NCBI GenBank assembly: GCA_038199755.1 | Contig: JBBPYR010000322.1 | Coordinates: 1 to 12,594 of the forward strand | DNA from: JBBPYR01 sp038199755 | GTDB lineage: Bacteria; Chloroflexota; Ktedonobacteria; Ktedonobacterales; Ktedonobacteraceae | Direction of reading: 5' to 3' | DNA length: 12,594 nucleotides | Shown here: positions 5,807 to 12,501 of the stretch, piece after piece | Numbering within the stretch: the stretch's first letter is position 1 | Layout of the letters: each line of letters begins with the position of its first letter | Made by a program: the position numbers and the translations under genes | Notes under the pieces: model-generated | The model's database searches: none | The model's input: the letters and a program-made list of their open reading frames with translations, nothing else | Told to the model about the DNA's origin: nothing

Positions 5807-7464
5807 CGCCGCGCCTCTTCCTCGCTCATAATAGCCCGTAAACGCGCCTTGGTTTTGGCACGTCGCTCTTGATAGACCGCCTTTGTCAGCTTCCCAGCCT
5901 CGTACTTCTTATCCAGCTCAAGCAATTCTTGTAATAACGCTTCCTGCCGATCTTTCGGCTCCCTCTTGCCCCTCGCATCGTGCCGCTCCACCTTCTCAGG
6001 CTTTTCCTTATCGCCCTCTCTCCCCCCTCTCGCTCCCCCACGTCTCGCTTGCTGACCGCGTAGTGTTCGCTCCTTCCGTCGTCCAAATGGCACCCGCATA
6101 CGAGCGATCAGGGCCGTTGCGAAGATGACCACCACCATCGCAAAAAGCAAAGCCAGTAGCCAGATCAGGTTGTTATTCAGCGGTGAGGATGCGCTGGCAG
6201 ACGAGGGAGCGGTCAAGCCACTCAACTGCGCCTGCACCCCCTGCTGTGCCAGCAGTTGTGCCGCCTTAAAAGAACGATAGGGATGCTGATTAGCGGTAAT
6301 CAACCCGCTTGAGGTGAGCGATTTGGGCGTTACTTGCAGTGAGGGCGGCACCAGCAGAGAAAGTTGTACTGTTGCATACTGAGCCGTATAGCTAAAATCG
6401 TAGCTTGAGCCGCTATATGGTACCTGATACGAGAATGAAAATTGCGAGTTCCCTGGCGGCACGGCGGCATCGCTGGCAAAGCCACGATCTACCTGAATCA
6501 CATTGTAGCCATTAAATCCCATACCGAGCGAGATATTACGTGCCTGCGGTGGCAGCGAGAACAGCAGCGCATTCGGCTTGCCCTTACTGGCATTCAGCGA
6601 ACCAACGTAGGAATATACATCCAGATTCTTAAAGAAGTACACTTCCGATATCGTGATCGTCGCACGCACCGGATCAGGTTCACTCACCAGAATTGTGCCA
6701 TCCAGCACGGCGATTCTCGCGCTACTGCTCGTCGCCTCGTACGCCGTCAAATTAATCTGCTGCGTCGGTTTGCTATCCAACGCGATCAGGTCAGTCGTGT
6801 ACTGCGCCCCCTGATAGCGCGTATACACCGCATAATTGATCGTCTTGTCCGTCGCGAGATTGCCAAAGCTATACTTGCCTTGCGCATCCGTCTTCGTGGT
6901 CGCCACATCCTGCGCGTTATCGCCTTGCGCCAACTGCAATGTCATCGTCTGCCCCGCGATTGGCACATTCTTCTTCGAGCCATCCACCAACTGCCCGACA
7001 ATGCGCCCATTCCCCCCCACCCACGCATGCGCCGCCACAGGCAAAGACGAACCAAGAAACAGCAAAGCACTCATGACAAGCATACACAAGCCAAGCAACA
7101 ACCGAAGAAGGGATGTGGTGAAGGCACGCCCATCTCGTAGGGGCGGGAGAGGACGTGGCAGGGTGGGGTGGACCCTCTGGGTCGCCCGTGGGGTGGGGAC
7201 AACGCCCGAAAAGGGAATGTTCCCGGGCACGGGCGACCCAGAGCTTCCTTGCATCCTGCCTGAGCGATAGCTAGAGGCGATAGCCTCGTTGGCAGGATGA
7301 GTAAGAAGCAGTCCCATCCCCTCGTCCTGCACCTCACCCGCCCCTACGAAAAACTGAGCCATTCGCTTAGGTTGATGCATATTGGCATCTTCTTGCGGGT
7401 GCCCTAATACTGCACGATTACCATTATTCCTCTTCGTCATTGTCGCATTATGTGTTCTCGCCAT
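5803..7464 (-). CDS. Membrane-anchored protein with carboxypeptidase-regulatory-like domain in the ccm operon
   Basis: A 553-residue protein not matching any standard Ccm component. A signal or anchor helix lies at about 117-143 ending AHA (145-147). A beta-rich carboxypeptidase-regulatory-like fold covers about 150-240, with the TDAQGKYSFGNL stretch at 192-203. A second extracytoplasmic region of beta strands follows (250-410), then one membrane helix (432-455), a basic Arg/Gly/Glu/Lys-rich linker (458-505) and a helical tail with LDKKYEAGKLTKAVYQERR (517-535). That tail resembles the N-terminal motif of CcmI and SHOCT-type helices. Residues 40-110 are encoded by a 213-bp palindromic element, so the native N-terminus is uncertain; without it, Met29 or Met35 would lead shortly into the signal helix. 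ATG 7464 overlaps the upstream stop by 17 nt. ccmA follows with ATGA. Possibly an accessory factor that holds apocytochrome or other Ccm proteins; function unknown. Confidence 0.7.
   Translation of the reverse strand: MARTHNATMTKRNNGNRAVLGHPQEDANMHQPKRMAQFFVGAGEVQDEGMGLLLTHPANEAIASSYRSGRMQGSSGSPVPGNIPFSGVVPTPRATQRVHPTLPRPLPPLRDGRAFTTSLLRLLLGLCMLVMSALLFLGSSLPVAAHAWVGGNGRIVGQLVDGSKKNVPIAGQTMTLQLAQGDNAQDVATTKTDAQGKYSFGNLATDKTINYAVYTRYQGAQYTTDLIALDSKPTQQINLTAYEATSSSARIAVLDGTILVSEPDPVRATITISEVYFFKNLDVYSYVGSLNASKGKPNALLFSLPPQARNISLGMGFNGYNVIQVDRGFASDAAVPPGNSQFSFSYQVPYSGSSYDFSYTAQYATVQLSLLVPPSLQVTPKSLTSSGLITANQHPYRSFKAAQLLAQQGVQAQLSGLTAPSSASASSPLNNNLIWLLALLFAMVVVIFATALIARMRVPFGRRKERTLRGQQARRGGARGGREGDKEKPEKVERHDARGKREPKDRQEALLQELLELDKKYEAGKLTKAVYQERRAKTKARLRAIMSEEEARR
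7136..7348. mobile_element. 213-bp palindromic MITE-like element inside a coding region
   Basis: The ends are 17-bp inverted repeats with one mismatch: CGTAGGGGCGGGAGAGG (7136-7152) and the complement of CGTAGGGGCGGGTGAGG (7348-7332). Inside are a perfect 16-bp inverted repeat (CTCTGGGTCGCCCGTG, 7175-7190, with 7228-7243), GGGAA/TTCCC (7213-7217, 7220-7224), CATCCTGCC/GGCAGGATG (7252-7260, 7291-7299) and GAGGC-GATA-GCCTC (7274-7287). Its length is exactly 71 codons and the minus-strand frame stays open through it. No transposase and no clear target duplication are present. Its ends match the CCGTAGGGGC core of the other repeats. Confidence 0.65.
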
Positions 7465-7858
7465 ACTCCTCTTGCTCCCCTGATCCCTGCTCCTCTTGCG
7501 TTCGCATCAGGCGCACCTGTTCCTCAATCGCCGCATCAAGCTCCTGCTCACGTTCATAGCGCTGCTTCAGAGCCAGCAGTGCCCGTCGCATATACCGTTC
7601 GCGTAGCTGATTATAATCGCCTTGCGAGATGTTGCCGAGCTGAAAATCCAATTCAACCTCTTGTAATGCGCTGCGAGCTGCCTGTTCGCGATCTGATGGT
7701 TGCACTCCTGCATCGCTGCCACTGTCCAGCGCAACCACTTCTGACGCTACTTGTGGCAGCATCCGTGCGGCTCTCGTTGCTATCATTTGACTGTATATCG
7801 GGTGGAGTACGAAGGCCAACACACATAGACCTAGCAGCCCCGCTAGCACTATCGCCAT
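7448..7858 (-). CDS. Short CcmI/CycH-like membrane protein
   Basis: A 136-residue protein with one N-terminal membrane helix (2-19) and a mostly helical, charged remainder. The segment LQEVELDFQLGNISQGDYNQLRERYMRR (about 66-93) has the pattern of the N-terminal part of CcmI (L-x-E-L-x-x-D-x-x-x-G-x-I-s-x-x-x-Y). The long TPR domain of full CcmI, which chaperones apocytochrome, is missing, and the C-terminus is an acidic Glu/Gln tail. It could work with CcmF and CcmH in heme ligation. The ATG at 7858 has a good SD (GAGGGGG) 7 nt away. A TTG three bases earlier is possible but less likely. It overlaps the next gene by 17 nt. The call rests on motif and position, not on full-length similarity. 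Confidence 0.6.
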   Translation of the reverse strand: MAIVLAGLLGLCVLAFVLHPIYSQMIATRAARMLPQVASEVVALDSGSDAGVQPSDREQAARSALQEVELDFQLGNISQGDYNQLRERYMRRALLALKQRYEREQELDAAIEEQVRLMRTQEEQGSGEQEEYGENT

Positions 7859-7894
7859 CAATGCACCCCCTCGTCGTCTTTTGGCGATGCTGCC

Positions 7895-8150
7895 CGCTCC
7901 GTAGGGGCGGTACTATGGAGATCGACGAAATAAACTGGGAAAAGGGATCGGTCGTCATGGGCAACAGCGAAGCGCGTTGCTCGCTCCGTAGGGGCCAAAT
8001 TTATCGCGCCCCGTAGCCCGTTGGCGAATCGCACCTCAACGGTTACGAGGCGCGCGATAAATCTGGCCCCTACGGGGGCAGCGCGCTTCGCTGCTGCTTG
8101 TGGTCTCCATTCCATCTGTTTTATGACCATAGTATTTCGTCAATCTCCAT
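7895..8150. repeat. Nested inverted-repeat block between ccmH and the ccmI-like gene
   Basis: The 306-nt gap 7859-8164 holds layered repeats and no convincing gene. The outer arms are ATGGAGATCGACGAAAT (7915-7931) and its complement with one mismatch (8134-8150). The inner arms are 7962-8010 and 8049-8096, about 48 nt each, largely complementary and containing CGTAGGGGCC. The innermost stem is CCGTTG/CAACGG (8018-8023, 8037-8042). CGCTCCGTAGGGGC also occurs as a direct repeat (7895-7908 and 7982-7995). The inner part matches the element at 40-163 with modules in the other order. On the minus strand a 90-codon frame crosses it, but it is made almost wholly of repeat. Confidence 0.75.
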
Positions 8151-8164
8151 AATCTCGCCACTAC

Positions 8165-8764
8165 TCAGTTTTTCTTAAACAACACATCTTCTGCCGCCAA
8201 CTCTTGTTCAAGTTGCTCACGGTAGGGCGCGAGGTCAGCATCCTCTTCATCCGCTCTCCTACTCTCACTATCATTCTCATTAGCCTCGATAGTTTCGGCA
8301 GTCTTGATAGGTGCAGGAACCGCTTGCCGCCAATCGCGCACGATCAAAAAGAGCGTGCCGATACCCGCGAGGAAGAGCGCAATCGGCACAAGCCAGATCA
8401 ACAGCGAAAACCCTCGCCACGGCGGTGAGAGAATGATCTGCGGTCCATAACTATCTTCAAAGTACTGCACAATCTGCTGCTCTGACCGACCCGCCTGCAA
8501 TTGTTGGCGAATCACACTGCGCATCTGCTGCGATATGGTTGATGGCGAATCCGCGACCGATTCATTCTGGCACACCGGGCATTTGAGTTGTGCGGCAACA
8601 TCGTGTGTGCGCTGATCGAGGGTCCTGTGCGTGGACGCCGTAATAAACAGGTAGGACCAGAGCACACCTAGCAACAACACAACTGCTAGCACGAACAGAA
8701 ACGGCCTATTTCTACTCAAGCCACTGACAGAGCTTCTCACCTGCATACCACCGATAGCACTCAT
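8165..8764 (-). CDS. ccmH: Cytochrome c maturation thiol oxidoreductase CcmH
   Basis: CcmH helps keep the apocytochrome CxxCH cysteines reduced and acts with CcmF in heme ligation. The 199-residue product has an N-terminal membrane anchor (about 21-42) and the family signature LKCPVCQNESVADS (60-73), with redox Cys62 and Cys65. Further conserved blocks are the IRQQLQAGRSEQQIVQYFEDSYGPQIILSPP segment (85-115) and a second membrane helix (119-142). A Glu/Asp-rich C-terminal tail of about 50 residues follows. Its start overlaps the ccmF stop by ATGA (8761-8764). Its presence is notable because the CcmE of this operon is the Cys type, described from systems that lack CcmH. Confidence 0.95.
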   Translation of the reverse strand: MSAIGGMQVRSSVSGLSRNRPFLFVLAVVLLLGVLWSYLFITASTHRTLDQRTHDVAAQLKCPVCQNESVADSPSTISQQMRSVIRQQLQAGRSEQQIVQYFEDSYGPQIILSPPWRGFSLLIWLVPIALFLAGIGTLFLIVRDWRQAVPAPIKTAETIEANENDSESRRADEEDADLAPYREQLEQELAAEDVLFKKN

Positions 8765-10785
8765 ACCGTCACCCCTCCAACACCCTCTGCCCCTTGTGTA
8801 CCTTTAACCTTTGCAACTGACTTGCTCATTTTTTGCCCAGAGATACGCCTGCGCTCCGGCCACCAGCAGAGAATGCCGCCTAGCAACATCATCAGACCGC
8901 CATACCATACCAGCACGACCAGAGGATTGACGAACACGCGAATCGTTGCCGTTCCTGGCCCAGTAAAGTCCGACAATAACACGTAGAAATCAATCAGGTT
9001 ATGCGTTGTAATCGAAATTTGGCTCACAGGCTGATCAGAAAAGTTATGATATACCGTTCTACCGGGGTAAACATATTGTTCTAATCGTCCATCACGCCAG
9101 ACCTGCACCTGCGCTGTGATGGTATCATAATCTTTTTCCTGCGTCTGAATATTGCCCAGGAACACGAGACGCGCACCAGCAACCGTCATCTCCTGCCCTG
9201 AATGCAACACCACCTCGCTCTGCGATTGGAAGAAGTGAGAGCCAATCACGCCCACCGCCAGCATCACCAGCCCCAAGTGAACGACATAGCCACCATAACG
9301 TTGCCGATAGCGATTGAAGAGCATATATAACGCTGTCCAGTAGGCTTCACCATGGCTATGCCGCACACGCACACCACGCCACAATTCATAGAGGATAGCG
9401 GCGGCGGTAAAAGCACAAATCGAAAAGCCAATATTCGCCACCACATCGGTAATGCCAGCCAGTGGCAGAATCGCCGCACACAAGGCAGTCACGACCACGG
9501 GCACGCTCAGATTACGCCACAAAGCGCGTGTCGAGGTGCGCCGCCACGCCAGCAACGGTCCCACGCCCATCGCCAGAATCAGCAGTATAAACAGTGGCCC
9601 ATTCACTCTGTTATAAAACGGAGCATCGACCGTCATGGTCTGATGACGAATAGCCACTGAGATCAACGGAAAGAGCGTTCCCCACAACGTCGCAAAGGTG
9701 ATGCCCACCAGCAAGAAATTGTTCACGAGGAATACGCCCTCGCGTGAAACCACCGAATCAAACTCCTGCTCCGGTCGCAGCTTGGGCAAGCGATAGAGAA
9801 ATAAGCCCGTGCAAAAGGCCAGCACAACCACCAGAAACGTCAAAAAGTAGGAGCCAACCGCGGAATAGGCAAACGAATGCACCGAGCTGATAATGCCGCT
9901 TCTCACCTCAAAGGTGCCAAAGATCGAGAGCGCGAACGAGGCCATCACCAAACCCAGATTCCACACCTTGAGCATACCGCGCCGCTCCTGCACCATTGTT
10001 GAGTGCAAAAAGGCCGTCGCGGTCAGCCAGGGCAACAGAGCCGCATTCTCTACGGGGTCCCATCCCCAATAGCCACCCCAGCCCAGCACGTGATAGGCCC
10101 ACCATGCCCCCAACACCAACCCTGCCGTTTGAATAGACCACGCCGCCAGCGTCCAGCGTCGAATAGAGCGCAGCCAATCACTACTGAGTTGACCCGTAAT
10201 CATGGCCGCCACTGCAAAGGCGAAGGGCACCGAGAAACTCATATAGCCCATCAGCAGCATCGGCGGGTGAATCAGCATGCCGGGGTCCATCAACAGCGGA
10301 TTGAGGCCATTGCCATCGGGCGGTGCCACTGCCAAACGCACAAAGGGGTTAGAGACGGTTGTGAGCATCAGCAGAATGAAAGCTTCAATACTCATCAGAG
10401 TAGCCACCACATACGGCACAAGGGGCGCAGGGGCACGTTTCGCGGTAATCACAAAAATTGCCGAGAACACCGCCAGCATCACACCCCAATACAGCAACGA
10501 GCCTTCTTGCCCACCATAAAACGCTGAGATGGTGTAATACCACGGCATTGATAGGCTAGAGTGCTGCGCCACATAGCTCACGCCAAAGTCATGGATCAGA
10601 AATGAGACGATCAGGCAGAGCGCAGCCAGCAAGAGAAAAAACGTGACAGCGAGCGCACTACGCAGCGCACTGCTTACCACGTCAGCCCGCTTATAGACAG
10701 CTCCCAGCACAGAGCCGAGAATGGCATAAATCGCAAATCCGCTTGCCAATAGAAAGGCAATAAAACCCAGGTCCGAAAAATACAC
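8761..10785 (-). CDS. ccmF: Cytochrome c heme lyase subunit CcmF
   Basis: CcmF takes heme from CcmE and attaches it to apocytochrome c. The 674-residue product is of normal length, with about 14-15 membrane helices. It has the WWD motif WGGYWGWDPVEN (236-247) and the expected heme-ligand His pattern: His173 (IHPPMLLMGY), His261 (LHSTMVQ), His303 (SVHSFA) and His503 (VVHLGL). The C-terminal periplasmic domain (520-615) and last helix (617-641) are intact, ending in a short basic tail. The start is GTG at 10785, with SD AAGGAAG about 5 nt upstream, formed from the ccmE stop (TAAGGAAG). It overlaps ccmH by ATGA. All key residues are present, so it should be active. Confidence 0.97.
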   Translation of the reverse strand: MYFSDLGFIAFLLASGFAIYAILGSVLGAVYKRADVVSSALRSALAVTFFLLLAALCLIVSFLIHDFGVSYVAQHSSLSMPWYYTISAFYGGQEGSLLYWGVMLAVFSAIFVITAKRAPAPLVPYVVATLMSIEAFILLMLTTVSNPFVRLAVAPPDGNGLNPLLMDPGMLIHPPMLLMGYMSFSVPFAFAVAAMITGQLSSDWLRSIRRWTLAAWSIQTAGLVLGAWWAYHVLGWGGYWGWDPVENAALLPWLTATAFLHSTMVQERRGMLKVWNLGLVMASFALSIFGTFEVRSGIISSVHSFAYSAVGSYFLTFLVVVLAFCTGLFLYRLPKLRPEQEFDSVVSREGVFLVNNFLLVGITFATLWGTLFPLISVAIRHQTMTVDAPFYNRVNGPLFILLILAMGVGPLLAWRRTSTRALWRNLSVPVVVTALCAAILPLAGITDVVANIGFSICAFTAAAILYELWRGVRVRHSHGEAYWTALYMLFNRYRQRYGGYVVHLGLVMLAVGVIGSHFFQSQSEVVLHSGQEMTVAGARLVFLGNIQTQEKDYDTITAQVQVWRDGRLEQYVYPGRTVYHNFSDQPVSQISITTHNLIDFYVLLSDFTGPGTATIRVFVNPLVVLVWYGGLMMLLGGILCWWPERRRISGQKMSKSVAKVKGTQGAEGVGGVTV

Positions 10786-10794
10786 GATGCTTCC

Positions 10795-11253
10795 TTATTT
10801 AGCCTGTGGTGTGGCAGATTGAAATTTTGACGGACATTTAGCCAGCAACGTCTGTGCCTGAAATGGTCCTTGCCCAGTATAACGACCTTCCACCACGACC
10901 TGAATGCCAGGGCGGAAGATATCGGGCACGACGCCGCTATACGAGACCGCTAACATATGCGCGCCATCATTAATCGTAAAACTCATACGCTGATTTTGAT
11001 CGTCGCGCACAATCGAGCCGCTCTGCACTACACCCGCCACACGCACAGCTTGTGTCGCACAGCTCGTACAGCTTTTCAACTCCGAGACGGTCATATAGTA
11101 CACCGCGTCAGCCTGTGTGTTGGCAAATACGAGATACATCACCGCACCGAGAATAGCCAGTCCCGCGAGTAGAAAACTCAGCGGAAGCCTCTTCCGTTTG
11201 CGTGGTCGCTGTGCCTGAGATTCATCTAGAGGAAGAGTGACAACAGATTGCAT
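10795..11253 (-). CDS. ccmE: Periplasmic heme chaperone CcmE, cysteine-type variant
   Basis: CcmE carries heme from CcmC to CcmF. The 152-residue product has an N-terminal basic stretch (PRKRKR, 17-22), a membrane anchor (24-43) and the OB-fold domain (50-136). Recognisable parts are YYMTVSEL (52-59), VRVAGVV (70-76), MSFTINDG (90-97), VVPDIFRPG (108-116) and VVVEGRY (119-125). The heme-binding His of ordinary CcmE is replaced by Cys140 (LAKCPSKF), and the Tyr four residues on is Phe144. The Cys variant is known from archaea and some bacteria. An additional Cys62-Thr-Ser-Cys65 motif at the start of the domain is unusual. The ATG at 11253 has SD CGGAG about 9 nt away, next to the upstream stop (TAACGGAG). 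Heme attachment to Cys140 is expected by family analogy, not shown. Confidence 0.93.
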   Translation of the reverse strand: MQSVVTLPLDESQAQRPRKRKRLPLSFLLAGLAILGAVMYLVFANTQADAVYYMTVSELKSCTSCATQAVRVAGVVQSGSIVRDDQNQRMSFTINDGAHMLAVSYSGVVPDIFRPGIQVVVEGRYTGQGPFQAQTLLAKCPSKFQSATPQAK

Positions 11254-11267
11254 AAGAATGATCTCCG

Positions 11268-11726
11268 TTAGTGCGGCGCTACCGTTGCCTCAAATAGACT
11301 ATTCAGAAGCGCGCCAAGTACAAAAATAAGTATGCCCAGAGCTAGCATAAGCTGTGGCGCGACTTTCGAGAGTCGCGTTGTGCGCTTCGCTAAGCGTCGA
11401 ATATTACTTTGGCCAAGATAGAGTGCTAGCACAAACAACAAGAGTGCCGCCGCAATCTTCAGACCTAACACAATCAGGTAGGGCAGCCCCAACGTCGTTT
11501 GTGTCAGGCGATCAAACGTCAAGTAAGCCCCACTGAGTAAGAGTACACCAATACACATTGTCGTCATTCGTTTGAACAAGGCTGCCATCTGACCTGCCAC
11601 GGCAGGCGGTGCAGCACTGACACGTAAGGCGGGTAAAGCCACAAACTGATAAAAAATGCTTCCACCCACCCATGCCGTTGCTGCGATAATATGGATTGCC
11701 CGCACCAACAAACGTAATTCCAGCAT
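11268..11726 (-). CDS. CopD-like integral membrane protein
   Basis: A 152-residue protein with four membrane helices (about 7-31, 52-72, 80-104 and 123-144). The opening motif IHIIAATAWVGGSIFYQFVALPAL (11-34), with His12, resembles CopD and related four-helix membrane proteins, some of which carry copper or heme. No Met/His copper-site pattern is obvious beyond His12, and the only other His is the C-terminal residue (152). ATG 11726 shares a base with the upstream stop (TAATG), indicating coupled translation with the CcmG-like gene. The position between ccmG and ccmE suggests a link to heme or copper delivery for cytochromes or oxidase, but this is inference. A HemJ-type or DUF2269-type protein is an alternative reading. 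Confidence 0.6.
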   Translation of the reverse strand: MLELRLLVRAIHIIAATAWVGGSIFYQFVALPALRVSAAPPAVAGQMAALFKRMTTMCIGVLLLSGAYLTFDRLTQTTLGLPYLIVLGLKIAAALLLFVLALYLGQSNIRRLAKRTTRLSKVAPQLMLALGILIFVLGALLNSLFEATVAPH

Positions 11727-12415
11727 TAGCGTGTCATCTTCGCCAGTTCCAGTTGCAAACCTTTATCAGTTAATGGCCCAATCCACTTCGCCACCACGAT
11801 CCCTTTGCTATTGATAAACAACGTTTCGGGAAAGGCCGTGACGCCATAACTGATCGCAGTGGTGCCGTCGGTTGTATCATGGACATTCAGATAATTCAAG
11901 TTGTATTTTTGCAGGAACGCCTGCCCCGCGCTGGCTGCCTCTTGCCCTTCAATGCCCATCAAAACCACATTTTGAGCCTTGAGCTGTCCCTGTGCCTTCT
12001 GCAAAAACGGCACCTCTTGCTGGCAACCGGTACACCAGGAAGCCCAAAAGTTGAGCACAAGCGGCGTGCCTTTCAAGGTGGCGAGATGCACCTGCTTGCT
12101 ACCATCAAGCGTAGCAAGCGTAAAATCAGGCATCGTTTTGCCAATCAGCGGGCTACTGATATCGCCAACAGCGGAACTATCACCAAAACCAGAACTCTGC
12201 TGATTACTCACATTTGCCGCCGGTGTAAGCAATTGTGTCCACAACAGCACCAATAATCCGACATTAAGCGCACTCACCGCGATAAAAATAGTGATGCTGC
12301 GTTTGCGTGAACGCTTGCGCGGCACAGTTTGCTCACCCACGTGTGCTTGCTCAGCAGGAGTACTTTGAATATTCTGGCCTTCTTGTGCCTTTGTTGTTAC
12401 CTGTTTGACTTCCAT
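11726..12415 (-). CDS. ccmG: CcmG/ResA/TlpA-like thiol-disulfide oxidoreductase
   Basis: A membrane-anchored thioredoxin acting outside the cytoplasm, expected to reduce the apocytochrome c heme-binding cysteines. The 229-residue product has a charged cytoplasmic tail with PRKRSRKRS (32-40), one membrane helix (41-62), a Ser/Asn-rich linker (63-85) and a thioredoxin fold (about 90-225). PDFTL (96-100), NFWASWCTGCQQEVP (122-136) with catalytic Cys128 and Cys131, and cis-Pro196 (GVTAFPETLF) are in place. The CTGC active site fits TlpA/ResA/CcmG proteins. The ATG at 12415 is preferred over TTG at 12421; neither has a strong SD. It is the first gene of the operon, and its stop overlaps the CopD-like start. 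Its own reductant (CcdA or DsbD) is not in the window. Confidence 0.9.
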   Translation of the reverse strand: MEVKQVTTKAQEGQNIQSTPAEQAHVGEQTVPRKRSRKRSITIFIAVSALNVGLLVLLWTQLLTPAANVSNQQSSGFGDSSAVGDISSPLIGKTMPDFTLATLDGSKQVHLATLKGTPLVLNFWASWCTGCQQEVPFLQKAQGQLKAQNVVLMGIEGQEAASAGQAFLQKYNLNYLNVHDTTDGTTAISYGVTAFPETLFINSKGIVVAKWIGPLTDKGLQLELAKMTR

Positions 12416-12474
12416 AAGCAATGTTTCCCGCTACGATGATACAGAGGACGAACATAGACAAACATATCAGCTTG

Positions 12475-12501
12475 ATTATGCTGCCTTTGCCTGATAGTCA
12501 A
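12475..12501 (-). promoter_or_regulatory. Candidate promoter of the ccm operon
   Basis: On the minus strand TTGACT (12501-12496) is followed by CATAAT (12480-12475) with a short 15-nt spacer. With 17-nt spacing the -10 would be the weaker TAATCA. Transcripts would start about 50 nt before the CcmG-like ATG. Positions 12416-12594 show no gene, and no other operon promoter is as good. Confidence 0.35.

Noticed and set aside
6442..7140. 232-codon plus-strand frame opposite the carboxypeptidase-regulatory-like gene
   Set aside because: The Arg/His/Gln-rich peptide is typical of the antisense of a real gene, and the minus-strand gene has operon overlaps, a signal helix and a fold.
7191..7227. Stop or frameshift caused by the inserted element
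   Set aside because: The frame stays open through the whole element and its length is a multiple of three, so the gene is not called a pseudogene.
7858..8130. 90-codon minus-strand frame between ccmH and the ccmI-like gene, with a TGATG junction
   Set aside because: Nearly all of it is made of the nested inverted repeats, it has no SD at a proper distance, and the peptide resembles no family I know. The open frame is best explained by the repeat sequence.
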